Both the position numbers and the translations under genes were made by a program. Shown in pieces: positions 1 through 13,246 of a stretch of 64,000 bases of DNA (its first letter is position 1; each line of letters starts with the position of its first letter). The notes under the pieces were generated by a model that searched no databases, was not told where the DNA came from, and saw only the letters and a program-made list of their open reading frames with translations. Source of the stretch: Dolomedes plantarius (Eukaryota > Arthropoda > Arachnida > Araneae > Dolomedidae); assembly GCA_907164885.2 (NCBI GenBank), contig OU015496.1, forward strand, positions 136,112,820-136,176,819. The letters run 5' to 3'.

Positions 1-2
1 AG

Positions 3-1340
3 CGTAAGCAGTACCGCAGGCAAAATAATAGAAGCGCACGGCGTGATAATGAAATTAGTGCACTTAAAGTAAATAAAATGCAAGCACCTTACTTGCACTG
101 GCAAGTTGATTCACATGATATGGTTCAACCTGTTGAAACTGTGTGGTCAAATGTATTATTTTGTCCGAGCAGTAATCATTATTTTGAGAATAGTGAAAGT
201 CGGGGTATTTTTGTGGCTTATAAAGAAAGTGAGTCTAGCTGGAATGATGAGGTAATTCCAGTACAAATTTCTGAAAATAGTGCCGATACTAATGCTAGTG
301 GTTTAGAAAATAAATCATCTGACACTTCTATTAATGCTATACCTGATATTTTAGATGATATTCACACATCTGTTAATGAAGGAAATTTAGTAGATGACGA
401 AGTATGCGTTACGGCAGTTAGTGAATACTTATTAGTTGACGATAATAAAAATTCTTTAAACGATATTAGGAACTCGCTAAGTAATGATGATATTATTTCA
501 AGTTCCCAGCCGAATGAGGATTGTGTAGGCCAGGTTGATAATATGGTTTTAAATAAAGTACATGAAAACCATACTGAGAGTCAGGATGAAAAGTTGACAC
601 AGAATTATACTGTAAGTAGTTTAGCTGATGCTTCGGAAGTTATAGACGTCGTTTGCATTAAAACGCACCAATACGAAAAGCTTAATCTTCCTAAAACTGA
701 AGCAGTGTTAAAGAATTTAAATGATAACGATTCTGATGTCGCAAGTTTCAAAGAGACTTTTTCGTCAAAAGAGGATAAAACTAAAGTTAAGGGGGATAAA
801 AAACGTGAAAAAGCGCCTTCAGGTTCCAGCATTAAAACTGCTAATACTGTAGTAATTAAGGAAGTAAACAAGAAGTCGTATAAGCACAAATACGAAAAGC
901 AGAGTCAGGTTGTTGAAAAAATAGAATCTGCATTAAAATTTAATACCGATACAAGCAAAAGTACGAAGAAAGGTAAAGTGTGCACTACAAAAACTCCATC
1001 AAAGGAGGAATGCGTCGCTGATAAGGTACACAAGGTTATCAAAAGGAAGAATGACAATTTTAAAGTTCCTTTGCATAAGTACAGGAAACGGAAGATTTCT
1101 GCCACCCAGCAAGGTTGGCCTCCTCCCAAGAGACCTCCTGTCCATCGTCAAGCCGGACCAGCGCCTCAGAACCTACGACCTGCTGCACGAAGGATGACCA
1201 CACGGTCAACGAATACCTTTACTAGGACTGCGACCATCAAGAGAGGTCCCACGGATTGGACAGACTGGTGCAAGGAAGTTGCTGCATTCATGAGGAACAA
1301 GTCTTGTATCAACTTTCTTATTCTAACTCCCACCCTTTAA
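3..1340 (+). CDS. 3' part of a host gene, unknown function (5' partial)
   Basis: The frame is open from the first complete codon at 3 to a TAA at 1338-1340, giving 445 codons. The Met at 78 is probably internal, because the 25 codons before it are open and basic, so the true start or an upstream exon lies outside the window. I do not recognise the family. The first ~220 residues are Asp/Glu/Ser/Asn-rich and look disordered. Residues ~245-375 are Lys-rich with nuclear-localisation-like clusters such as KYRKRK. The last ~85 residues are Pro/Arg/Thr-rich. An AATAAA overlaps the stop codon (1339-1344) and could be a poly(A) signal. From ~1090 the codons become clearly more G+C-rich, as if this part came from a different exon or source. 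No transmembrane segment or catalytic motif is visible. It may be a terminal exon of a nuclear protein; this is inferred from composition only. Confidence 0.6.
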   Translation, partial: RKQYRRQNNRSARRDNEISALKVNKMQAPYLHWQVDSHDMVQPVETVWSNVLFCPSSNHYFENSESRGIFVAYKESESSWNDEVIPVQISENSADTNASGLENKSSDTSINAIPDILDDIHTSVNEGNLVDDEVCVTAVSEYLLVDDNKNSLNDIRNSLSNDDIISSSQPNEDCVGQVDNMVLNKVHENHTESQDEKLTQNYTVSSLADASEVIDVVCIKTHQYEKLNLPKTEAVLKNLNDNDSDVASFKETFSSKEDKTKVKGDKKREKAPSGSSIKTANTVVIKEVNKKSYKHKYEKQSQVVEKIESALKFNTDTSKSTKKGKVCTTKTPSKEECVADKVHKVIKRKNDNFKVPLHKYRKRKISATQQGWPPPKRPPVHRQAGPAPQNLRPAARRMTTRSTNTFTRTATIKRGPTDWTDWCKEVAAFMRNKSCINFLILTPTL

Positions 1341-2520
1341 TAAAACCGAACCAAATTGGTTTGAAATTTCCCATTATATATACTGTGTAAACATTTTGAG
1401 GGGAAGGGGTGATCCACTGGAAAAAAAACGGCATACTGTTGTTTCATAAATTTTTGAAGGGGACATGTAGTGACTAAAAAAAAAAATACATACTGCATAA
1501 TATACCAATTAACCACTAATGTACTAACTTCACAAAAAATAACACATGTACATTATAAATTGGGGGAGAGCAGATACAGTCAAGAAATGTCATGCTGTTC
1601 AATTGTGTTGTCACTTTTAATTAAAATAGATATTCTAGGGCGCAGTTGGCCATCCCAGTATCCGCAACTCTGCAAATCCACTGTTTGATGGTGTCACCTG
1701 GACCCTTCGGGGTTAGTTTTGTAAAATGGTAGTGGCGTTTTTCCTCCACACAACGTGTGGAAGGTTTTTTTTGGCTTTGCCACCCATTATGTAAAAAGTC
1801 AGACCAGCACGCGTTTTCAATTAGTTGACTGAAGCCGTTCAGACCTCAGTTACCTAATTTTTTTTTTCGAGGGAGGCCAGTGTAAGGTATACACAAGATT
1901 CGATTCACAAGAATCGAACTTTTGAATTAATGAATTAAAGAAGCTGCTTTAGATATGCTAATTTCGGCATACGCGCTTAGTATAAATACCACGCAGCGTC
2001 ATTAATGAAAAGGGGAGGTTGTTAAGGTTGAAAAGGTGTTATCCTGCGCTAGTGCTTAGCGGGCCAGAAGTTTACATGGCAGTACTGCTGGTTTGACTTA
2101 CTGTTCGTGAGTATAAAAATATATTGTTCTTGAAAGCTGTATTTATACATTCCGTACAAGTAGTACGCATGCTTATTGCTGTAAAAGCCAATTATGTGTG
2201 CAACGAATTCAATAAACATTGTTTCATGTATAAACTGTGTTTGCTTCAAATTCAAATAGAGTGCCACTTCAAATTATATACACCCAAGTCTGGGTAGAAG
2301 TGAGCATAGATTTTCTATAAGATATTTTCCTAAATCTTGCCAACAATTAAAAAAAATTCGATAACTCTCTTGTCATCTTGTGAATTTTCGGCTCTTCACT
2401 TTGAAACATCACATTATATGTTTCATAAATGACAATCACGTTTTTCATAAAAAATGCTAAAGCATGATGAAGATTTGAGCTTAATGTAAGAAAAATTCTT
2501 CTTCCCGCTGCAATATGCGT
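1341..2520. other. Unassigned sequence after the CDS (3' UTR or intergenic)
   Basis: A+T-rich with no coding frame I trust. Around 1650-1800 there is a more G+C-balanced patch. It shares the short string CTGCAAATCCAC with the SINE at 22431-22824 and could be a badly decayed relative. Nothing else stands out. Confidence 0.3.
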
Positions 2521-2569
2521 TTATTATTGGTAGATGATGGTGACTCTGCAAGTGATTTTACTTTTTTTG

Positions 2570-2745
2570 CTGATTTTTGAGAAGCACATGAGGTTGGTTT
2601 TAACTGTTTTACAGAGTAAGAAGCACTTGACATTAATTTTAATTTTTTTACTGGTATTGGTGAAGCAAATGAGGTTGATTTTACTTTTTTTTATTAGTTT
2701 AGGTGAAGCACATGATGTTGACTTTCTCTTTCTTTCTAATATTGT
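2570..2745. repeat. ~42 bp minisatellite, four units, in-frame on the minus strand
   Basis: Four diverged units begin near 2580, 2620, 2661 and 2704, each with a GAAGCACATGAGGTT-like core. Because the period is close to 42 bp the units stay in phase. The minus strand therefore reads as roughly 14-residue Lys/Ser/Ile-rich repeats inside an open frame at 2524-2901 (125 codons). Low complexity and the absence of a recognisable domain favour a non-coding minisatellite. An exon of a minus-strand gene is not excluded. Confidence 0.5.
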
Positions 2746-2760
2746 AAAAGCTGCTTGCCG

Positions 2761-3460
2761 TCCAGGAAGTTTTTGTATAGTGTAAGCTGCTAGGAGGGGA
2801 AAATATGAATCTTGAAAACACGATGTAGGGGGAAAAAAGCGATGGTGCTGCGGAAGTAAAAATACGGGACATTTTTGCTTGTAAACGTATTTTCGTAACA
2901 AAGTTTAAAAAATGGAACGAATACGTTTTTTACGAAACACTTGGCACGTATGTACTATGGATCTATCACTCTGCAATTAAGTTCAAAAGTATCCAAGTTA
3001 ACTAAAAGAGCTTAGACTACATCATAATAAAAAATAGATGTTCAGATGTTGTTCGCAAATTTTACATATGTTGATTAACCTGATGAAAATGAAACAAAGC
3101 AATAAGATGAATATATTTGCAGACACATCATATGAACAGAAATTTAAAAAAATATATACCTAAATATTTTCCTTAGAAAACATAGATAATATTACACAAA
3201 CGCGATAGATAAAATTATGAATTTCTTCAAGACGATGTTGAAAAACTAACGATACAAAAAAAAATAATAGCAGGAAGGAAATACTATTTCCTCTGTTTGA
3301 TAACAACTGCCAATGGATTAATTATGTAAAAAAAGAGAAAATCAGAAATATTATGCATCAGCAATTGATTTCAGTCACTTGTGTAGAATTTTATTCTGAT
3401 CCGGCTAAGTCTTTTTAACATCAAAAATCTCTTAGTTTGAATATAAAGGACCTCGATTCG
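2761..3460. other. Unassigned A+T-rich sequence
   Basis: No coding frame, RNA gene or repeat recognised between the minisatellite and the 126 bp satellite. Confidence 0.4.
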
Positions 3461-4390
3461 GTATATTGCACCATTAACTGTTGTGGAAGATGTTACATTG
3501 TAATTTAATTTTCTACGTTAGAGTTATTTTTAATTCAACCATACACAATTTTAAAATTAATAATGTGAATAACATATTTACTACTGGTATATTGCACCAT
3601 TAACTGCTGCGGAAGATGTTACATAGCGATTTAACTTTCTACGTTAGAGTTATTTTTAACTCAACCATACACAATTGTACAATTAATAATTTGAATAACA
3701 TATTTACTACTGGTATATTGCGCCATTAACTGTTGTGGGAAATGTTACATAGTAATTTAACTTTCTACTTTAGAGTTATTTTTAATTCACCAATACACAA
3801 TTTCACAATTAAATGATACGAATAACATATTTACTACTGGTATAGTGTCATTCAAATTATTATGGTATACAGGTATATTATTACCACACCATTAAATGCT
3901 GTGAAAAAAGTTATATAGTAATTTAACTTTCTACGTTACAGTTATTTTTATTTTAACCATGTATAATTTTTCAATTAAATAATATGAATAACATATTTAC
4001 TGTTGGTATATTGTAGCATAAACTGTTGTGGAAATTTTTACACAATAACTTAACTTTCTGCCTTGCAGTCATTTTTAACTAAGCCATACTTAATTTTACA
4101 ATTAAATAATATGAATAACGTATTTACAACTGGTATATTGAAACACTAACTCTTGTGGAAAATGTTGCATGGTAATTTAATCTTCTACGTTAAAGTTATT
4201 TTTAATCTAATCATATATAATTTTACAATTGAATAACACGAATAAAATATTTACTATGGGTATATTTCACTATAAATTGTTGTGGAAGATGTTAACAAAG
4301 CAAGTTTAACTTTCTAATATAGCGTTGTTTTTAATTGAACCATATATAATTTTACAATTAAATAACATGAATAACAAATTTACTCTTGGT
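3461..4390 (+). repeat. ~126 bp satellite array, seven units
   Basis: The motif GTATATTGCACCATTAACTG or a variant recurs at 3461, 3587, 3713, 3840, 4006, 4133, 4260 and about 4389. The steps are 126, 126, 127, 166, 127, 127 and 129 bp. Each unit continues with conserved blocks such as TTTCTACGTTAGAGTTATTT and GAATAACATATTTACTACTG. The unit starting at 3840 carries about 40 extra bases, including a partial second GGTATA start. The first three units are the most alike. Divergence grows to the right, as expected for an ageing array edge. Confidence 0.9.
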
Positions 4391-4926
4391 GTATCATCAT
4401 CATTAGCTACTACATAAGCAATGAAGCAAAAACATAACGTTCGTGATGAGATGTCTCATAAATAAGATCCCTGTGGCGATAGAATATGCAACAGAAAAAT
4501 TAAAAGAAACAGGAGGATAGAAAAACCAAATTCTCAAACCAATGCCCGAGGCACGTTGAGCAAAGTAAACAGCTTGTATCTGTTGCCACTCTTTTAGAAT
4601 AATCGCAAAACATTCCTAAGATAAAATAATATGTTTAGAAAACGGTATTCCCTATTCGAGTAAAAAAGAAAAAAGAAAGATTAGTTGATTAGTTCATTTT
4701 TAATGCATATTAAAGCATAGCTCTGTAGTTGTTTGATACAAATACTATTTACCCTTCTTTTTAGATTTAAAAAAACTTTTTTAAAGTGGTAATCTTGTTT
4801 AAGGGGTTTTTCTGTAAAATGTTTCCAGGAAAACATGCATTATGCAAATGTAAGTATTTTATAGTGTCTTATTACGAACCAGCAGTCTCAAAGAAACAAA
4901 GGATCGGTGCTATTTTATTGCTATGA

Positions 4927-4929
<3 letters not shown>
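4391..4929. other. Unassigned A+T-rich sequence
   Basis: No feature recognised. Confidence 0.4.

Positions 4930-4999
<70 letters not shown>
4930..4999. repeat. (TA)n microsatellite
   Basis: Uninterrupted TA run of about 69 bp ending in a short ATTT repeat. Confidence 0.97.
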
Positions 5000-5003
<4 letters not shown>

Positions 5004-6026
5004 TATTTATTTATTATTTTCGTTTGTTTCAAGAGATTTGAAAGCATGCAGATAACAGAAAGATAACAACAAAAATTAAAGTCTGGATTTTAATCAAATA
5101 GATATGCTCAGAAAATCCCTCATGTGTGTTCTCCCAGATATCTCCATGCCAGACTTCAAAACTACTTTTAACATATCTGAATAATGCATATATATATACA
5201 TACATGAAAAATTTTGATCTCCACAGAAAACAACTAAATGAGAAAAAGAGTTTCAAATTGGACACATTTATAGTGCAGCTTAATTGTATCCGAGCATGTT
5301 TTTTCGATTACAAATTACCTAATTACGCCGTGTATGTATATGTTGGATGGTTAATTATCTCACGATTAGGAAGATAAATTATTTATGTTCTTTAACAGTG
5401 AGACACATTTTTATTTATTACTTCTTGGATATTTCCATTTCTGTCACGCCACGTTTTAAGTAAGTAAAAACGAGATACTTCAAACGAATAAAGAAAACGG
5501 GAAACTTTGACGATTGTATCGGAAGAAATTTGGTAAGAAAAAAGGGAGGGCAAAGAATAGCTGAGAATTCTTTCTACATTGAATGACAAAAAATTGATGT
5601 TTTGCACAAAACGAGGGTGTTTTCCCCTTAACCATATCGTTATATCTCATATTTTAACATATCTATCTGGGGTATAAGACGGGAAATCCATACAGTCTCA
5701 GACAGCTGGACATTATCAAAGCCTCAGAGAATACGGAATATATTAGTAGCATTAGTTAAGTAATTTTACGACCTAATAAGCCTCCAAGAGATGTCTGATT
5801 CTACGTATGTATCTAATGGATCTTTTAATGGCATATTTTATAGATTACTGATATAAATCTGTAAAAAAAGTAAACTTTTAGAACCAATGGAGCCATCGAT
5901 GTTTGTTCCTAATAAAGATCTGATTAGAGTATCTCATTACTTTTATAGGTTAAATATTGGACATCCGTGGAAATAATTATTATATAAACACATATGCGTA
6001 TCTATCTCTCTAATATTTTAAGTAAA
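5000..6026. other. Unassigned A+T-rich sequence
   Basis: Short open frames occur on both strands, but they overlap each other and show no domain. No other feature seen. Confidence 0.4.
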
Positions 6027-6031
6027 TATAT

Positions 6032-6099
<68 letters not shown>
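6027..6099. repeat. Compound (TACA)n/(TA)n microsatellite
   Basis: ATAC/TACA repeats followed by a run of about 45 bp of TA. Confidence 0.95.
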
Positions 6100-6100
<1 letters not shown>

Positions 6101-6197
6101 CTTCCATAACATTCCTCCTGTGAAGTCTTTAATCGGTACTGAACAAAATATGTCCCTTTAGAGGGGTGGTCATGGAATAGGGGTGGCCGGCTAGAGA

Positions 6198-6226
6198 GTT
6201 TCTCTCTCTCTCTCCCTCTCTTTCTC

Positions 6227-6269
<43 letters not shown>
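6198..6269. repeat. (TC)n-(TA)n compound microsatellite
   Basis: A pyrimidine TC/CTCT tract of about 30 bp followed by about 40 bp of TA. Confidence 0.95.
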
Positions 6270-6273
<4 letters not shown>

Positions 6274-6677
6274 AATTTTAATACGTTCAAAACTTATACA
6301 CTCGGAAAAAAAATTATTATATTTGAGAATTCGGAAAACTTCCTTCTACCGTATAAACTTTTTGGAACATGTTAAAATCAATTCAAAAGAATCATTATAT
6401 GGTACAAAATGTTCTTCTGATAGATAAACAAGTTTTAAGTAAAAATAATCTAGATCGCATAAAACGATAACATCCCTTTTTACACTCACATTTCATGATC
6501 GGGCCTGACGAAGAGTTCCACGAGTTTGCCACCCTTTGGAATAACAAACAATTAAAAAGCATTTATTTTCAAGGTGTCGTGACGTGGACTGGCGTTTGTA
6601 AGGGGCCGCATGTGTGTTTAGAATACAGATGTCCCTGGATCTAATTTTGGTCCTGCAAATTTTCCCCCAAGAAAGTG

Positions 6678-6679
<2 letters not shown>
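6270..6679. other. Unassigned sequence between two (TA)n arrays
   Basis: It contains a more G+C-balanced stretch at ~6500-6660, but no recognisable gene or repeat ends. Confidence 0.35.

Positions 6680-6732
<53 letters not shown>
6680..6732. repeat. (TA)n microsatellite
   Basis: Pure TA run of about 52 bp. Confidence 0.97.
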
Positions 6733-8453
<1,721 letters not shown>

Positions 8454-8680
8454 CTATTACAGCACGAGAAATGTGTATTACAAAATTGTGGATTTTCATT
8501 TTAAGTACATCTATGACATTCAGTAGAAATATGGAGTTACAAAAAGTGCACTGGATCTCATTTATATAATACATTATATAGAGTAGTCACGCTCAGCGAA
8601 ACTATTAAGAATTATTTTTTTTTACTTCCGAATTGCTGTGGTCAGTTAATCATTACGGTTAACATACTAGTTGTGGGCCA

Positions 8681-9005
8681 GAGGTAACCTAGTGGAAGCC
8701 CTTTGGGCTTGGAACTGGAGGCACTAGGTTTGAATATCAACGAACGGCATTCAGTACCTTCGTGTCTAGATCGGACACGATAACGGTTAATCCTTAGACC
8801 GGTGTCTTACGACAAATGCATCCTTATTAGCCCCTTCCCCTAAAAAAAATAATCCTTAGACTGGAAAGTCCCTCTATGAGTTCAGAGAGGGTGGGAGGAG
8901 ATGCTATCCCCCAGATGTCGCCCAGTGAGAGCTCGGTCAAAACTGCGTAGGTAGAACCAGGGGGTGGTGTTGGCTCACCCATACGGTGCCCGCATTGAAA
9001 GCAAC
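8681..9005. repeat. Decayed tRNA-derived SINE-like sequence(s)
   Basis: Plus-strand 8681-8745 looks like a tRNA head, with a box-A-like GTAACCTAGTGG and a box-B-like AGGTTTGAATATC. The adjacent 8861-8915, read on the minus strand, matches 38310-38345: both contain TCCCACCCTCTCTGA followed by GGACTTTC. This interval therefore probably holds two SINE-type fragments in opposite orientation. The ends are not resolved. Confidence 0.5.
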
Positions 9006-9070
9006 CAAATTGAACTATGAAAAGTAAATTTTGTAAATTCATTAAAATGCTTTGGCCATTGAGACGATAT

Positions 9071-9514
9071 TGTTCCGTTTTTCCTGGGTTCGTTAGGATT
9101 AAATAAAATCTCTTCAGAAACTGACCACAAAATAAAATTTATTATTCTGTAAATTCTTCAGGCGCATACACAAATTCAAACCGAAAACACGTAATAACTG
9201 TCTTCTATACAACAGAAAACTCTAAAAACACAAGTCAGGATACCAGAGTCTTCAATACAATACACGTCTAACGCACTTTCAACACATTGAGTTCTCAGTA
9301 GAAAAGAACTGAGTTCCAATGTTAATGTCAGGTATATTTATAGACTTCCAAAGCGCCCTCTATCGGTCAGTACGCTAGATATCTCTAGAAGCTTCCAGAT
9401 AGATCTAGGCGGCAAGTTGGCGACCATTTGGCACCGTATCACCAAATCCATCGCCAATTTGGCGATAACTTTCATATTTGGCAAGATTACCATAGACTCG
9501 TAAAATTCGTAACA
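9071..9514. mobile_element. Candidate solo LTR, 444 bp
   Basis: The sequence begins TGTTCCG and ends CGTAACA, so it has the TG...CA ends of an LTR, and it is flanked on both sides by ATAT (9067-9070 and 9515-9518). Its first ~260 bp recur at 61335-61575, including CTGTAAATTCTTCAGGCG and AAAACACAAGTCAGGATAC, which proves a dispersed repeat. A 4 bp duplication would suit a Gypsy-type element. ATAT is weak evidence in A+T-rich DNA. No internal retroviral-like coding is adjacent. Confidence 0.55.
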
Positions 9515-11269
9515 ATATGTTTCATTGACTGTTTTATTTATTTTTTTATATTAACCACCCATCAAAAGGATGTGTGCCTGAAGAGAAAGAAAAAATGTCT
9601 TGACGTGTACTCTTCGATAAAAAAGAAGTTCTTTTGTTTCATTCCAATATAAAGCAACAGAATATTTTTAAAAAAAATCAAAACTGCCTTTTAAAGGTTT
9701 TTAACAAGAAAAATTCTTTCGGGAGATCTTCTCTCGCATATGCAACATGCATACAAACATTTTAAAATTGAATGGAAATAAAACAAAAACAGGAGAAAGG
9801 GGGAAATATGAACTTGTTCATTGTTAAAAGTCCTTTGTCTGCATTTCGTAAAAAGGATAGTAATCGATAGAAGAACAATACATACAAGTAAAGAAAATAT
9901 CAGCGATGAAACGAGAGAGAATATAAGAAAGACTAAACTCATGTTCATAGCAAGCATGTAAACGTGGTTTATCAATTAAAACACTGATATGAAACTGAAG
10001 TGCATTGACACAACATTTAGATCTACAGGATTTAAAATATGTAACATCTAAAAGAACTATCCATGAGTGATTTCATTGCAATGTCTTGCACATAAGAAAC
10101 ATGCATATAGACATATTAAAATTGACTGAAAATAAAAATAAAAATTGAAAAAGGAGGAACTATAAACTTGATCCTTGATAAAAGTTCACCATGCTTAGTC
10201 TACATTTCGTGGGCAGAATAGTTGTCGAAAGAAGAACAGTATACTGAAATAAAGGAAATATTAGCCATGAAAAGGGAAAGAATATAAGAAAAAGTAACTC
10301 TTGTCTATAGCAAACACGAAAACGTGATTTATTAATTCAAACACTGATATGAACATTGACATAAAATTTAAATAAGTATGTCTACCTTATTTAAAATATT
10401 TATACAGTAGAAATGATACCCAATAGAACTAGTTATATGTGTAAAATGAGGGATTTTATTATAACGTCTCACGCCTATGCAACACACATGCAAAAATTTC
10501 AAAATTGACTGAAAATAACATTTTAAAAAGGAGAAAAAAGGAAATATAAACTTGATCTTTGAAAAAATTTCACCTTCCTTAGTATAGTTTTCGTAAGAAA
10601 AATAATTATCAAGAAAAGAACAGCATTTAGAAGTATAGAAAATGTTAGCGATGAAATGGGATGTAATATAAGAAAGAGCAAATCATGTTCATAACAAACA
10701 TGAAAACGGGATTTATGAATTAAATTAACTGATATGGATCTGAAATGCATTGTCACAATGTTTAAATAAGTATGTCTACAGGATTTAAATATTTATATGG
10801 AAGAAACAACATCTGAATAATAATTATTCTTAGAGTGAAAAATGAGATACTTATTTACCATATATACAGATATTTTTAAAAACTGACTAAAAGTAAATTT
10901 AAAAAAAGGGAAAGCGAAGAATATAAACTATGTTAAAAGTCAACCCTCCATAGTCAACATTTCGTAAGCAAAATATTTTTCGAGAGTAGAACAGTATGCA
11001 AAAGTGAGCAAAATATTCGCTATGAAATGGGAGAAAATATAAGAAAGAGTTAATTCATGTCCATAGCAAGAAGGGAAACGTGATTTATTAATTCAAACAC
11101 TGATATAAAACTGAAGTGCGTTGACACAAAGTTTAAATAAGTATGTCTATAGGATTTAAAATATTTATAAGGCAGAAATAACATCTAAAAATAACTATTC
11201 TTAGAGTGTAAAATGAGATACTTATTTGCCATATATACAGGCATCTCTAAAAACTTACTAAAAGTAAAT

Positions 11270-11935
11270 TTAAAATGATTACAAGAACTTTTTATAAAAT
11301 TTTTTGTTGAATTATATAAACTTGACAATTCTATGTATTAATAAATACTTAAAAAAATGTTTTTGATGGATTATCCCATCAACATGAAAGAAAATGATCA
11401 AATGCGTAATAAAGAGGTATCAAATGCGTAATCAATCGTTTAGCTCGGGAATTGGAAGTTAACTTGCGTTTAACTTTTCGTTCCTGTCCCGGTCGATAGA
11501 TAGTTGCACCATTCTACAAAACAAAATTTACTGAAAATGTATTGAATTCTGGTTAAAGATGGCTAAAAGTATCAAAAGAATGCATTGCCATCGCGTTCTG
11601 AACTATTCTAAAAGTTTCAAATGTCTAGCTAGTCGGGAAGTTAGTTAAAAATCGATTGCAAGATTTGTACTGCGCAAACACACAAACAAACAAACAAACA
11701 AGAAAGCGAGTTAATAAAAACATGGTAAAAAAGAGAAGGGGTAGAATATAAACTATGTTAACTAGGTCATTTTTTTTGCTTCATGATGGTTAATGCTTAT
11801 GATGGTTAATGCCGATTACGCAGGGATACAAACGTCCATGCCAAGGGTGGGATTCGAACCCACAAACTCTGGCACCGAAAGCCAGCACCATAGCCATTCG
11901 GCCGTCGTCCGGCAGATAGGCTATATTAGCTATCA
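11270..11935. other. Insertion interrupting the tandem array
   Basis: About 660 bp with no similarity to the array unit. It contains a reverse-orientation tRNA-derived SINE at 11790-11920 and otherwise unassigned A+T-rich sequence. Confidence 0.55.
11790..11920 (-). repeat. SINE family A copy with a tRNA-Arg(UCG)-like head
   Basis: On the minus strand the head has a box-A-like GGCCGAATGGCTATGG, a perfect 5 bp anticodon stem (CTGGC/GCCAG) around TTTCGGT, and a perfect T arm (GTGGG/CCCAC around TTCGAAT). The acceptor arms do not pair, so this is not a working tRNA. It continues into TTGGCATGGACGTTTGTA, matching the copy at 53563-53690. The 3' tail shows a short CATTAACCATCAT repeat and an A run. 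Confidence 0.75.
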
Positions 11936-12460
11936 AATATTAGCTATGAAATGGTAGAAAATGTAATAAAGAGTTAACTTATGTCCATAGCAAGAAGGGA
12001 AACGTGATTTATTAATTCAAACACTGATATAAAAATTGAAGTGCGTTGACACAAAGTTTAAATAAGTATATCTACAGAAATTAAAATACTTTTAAAAAAT
12101 ATTCAGAATGTAAAGTGAGATACTTACTTAACATATATACAGACATTTTAAAATTGACTTAAAATAAAAATTTTAATAAAATGAAAGGGAAGAAGATAAA
12201 CTTTGTTAAATGTCCACCTTCCTTAGTCTACGTTACGTAAGCAGAATAGTTATCGATAGTAGAACACAATGCAGAAGTAAACAAAATATATGAAATGGGA
12301 GAAAATATAAGAAAGAGTTAACTCATGTCTATAGCAAATAGGCAAACGTGATTTATTAATTCAAACTCTGATATGAAAATGAAGTGCATTGGCACAAAGC
12401 TTAAATAAGTGTATCTACAGGATTTAATACATTTAAAAAAAAATATTCATAGAGTGTAAA

Positions 12461-13246
12461 ACGAGTAATTTCATTCAGGGAGGGAGAAAAAATAAACTCA
12501 AATAAAGAGAGGCCTACGGGAGGGAACTTGAGTGGGACAAGACTCAACCCCCGTAAAATACACTCTTGGTGCCACCTCATCAAACCCAGGGAAATCAGAG
12601 CTCAAGTTACGGCTTGAGTAACAACCCTGAGGTTATTATGGCATGGCCCAAAAGTATTCGCTCAATTCATTACTCACCCCGGGATTTATCCCGTTCAGCC
12701 CTTTAGCCCAGATTAACCCTCCCCATTCACTTAGGCAACAGTCCCTGCGATGCTCTCTTCCCCCTCCAAACCATTTCCGAAATCTTTTGCTCAGGCAGCT
12801 AGATAAAAGGGCAAAATCTCTGCTCGGCTAATCACGTAATACTTATTATTTTATTTTTTCCCCCCTCCTTTTTCTTCGCCCTTTCCTCCTTCCTCTCCCC
12901 CTTTCCTTTCTCTACCTCTTTTAACCACCACCCTCTTCGCGAGATCCCCGTTATCAGAAGACACGTCGGAGTTAATTAAACCGACACATTTCTGAGGGGA
13001 GTGGAAGGAAAAGAACCGCATTTATCCCCGCAATCGTTAAAACTGAATAATTACCGACGAAGAAATGATCGGGGGAAAACGAGGTTTAAAAAAAAATGCC
13101 TGGGACTTTGATTTTGGGGGGCTTTCTTTTTTGTGCGTGAGTGGGTTCCGAGGGCAAAGGAATTTATTCTTGAAATGCTGTTTAAAAAAAAATTTTTTTT
13201 TCAAAAAGAGGATGGTTTGACTGATGGTTCTAATACTTTTGAGGAG
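12461..13246. other. Unassigned; polypyrimidine tract and base-balanced sequence
   Basis: 12480-12840 is comparatively G+C-rich, with short inverted words such as AACTTGAG/CTCAAGTT. It is followed by a T/C-only tract at ~12846-12930. No gene recognised. Confidence 0.35.

Larger units (their letters stand above)
9690..12460 (+). repeat. ~340-385 bp tandem array, about six units, interrupted
   Basis: The block TTTATTAATTCAAACACTGATATGA or a variant recurs near 9967, 10326, 10709, 11079, 12008 and 12350. Each unit also holds GTAAGCAGAATAGTTATCGA-like and AAATAAGTATGTCTACAGGA-like blocks in the same order. The 929 bp step between the fourth and fifth occurrences is explained by foreign sequence at ~11270-11935. 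Open frames here repeat with the array and are not genes. Confidence 0.85.

Noticed and set aside
3461..4390. CRISPR-like array because of regular spacing
   Set aside because: Whole ~126 bp units are similar, with no short-repeat/unique-spacer pattern, and the genome is eukaryotic.
11845..11920. A functional tRNA-Arg(UCG) gene on the minus strand
   Set aside because: Anticodon and T arms are good but the acceptor arms do not pair, and the sequence continues into a SINE body seen elsewhere.
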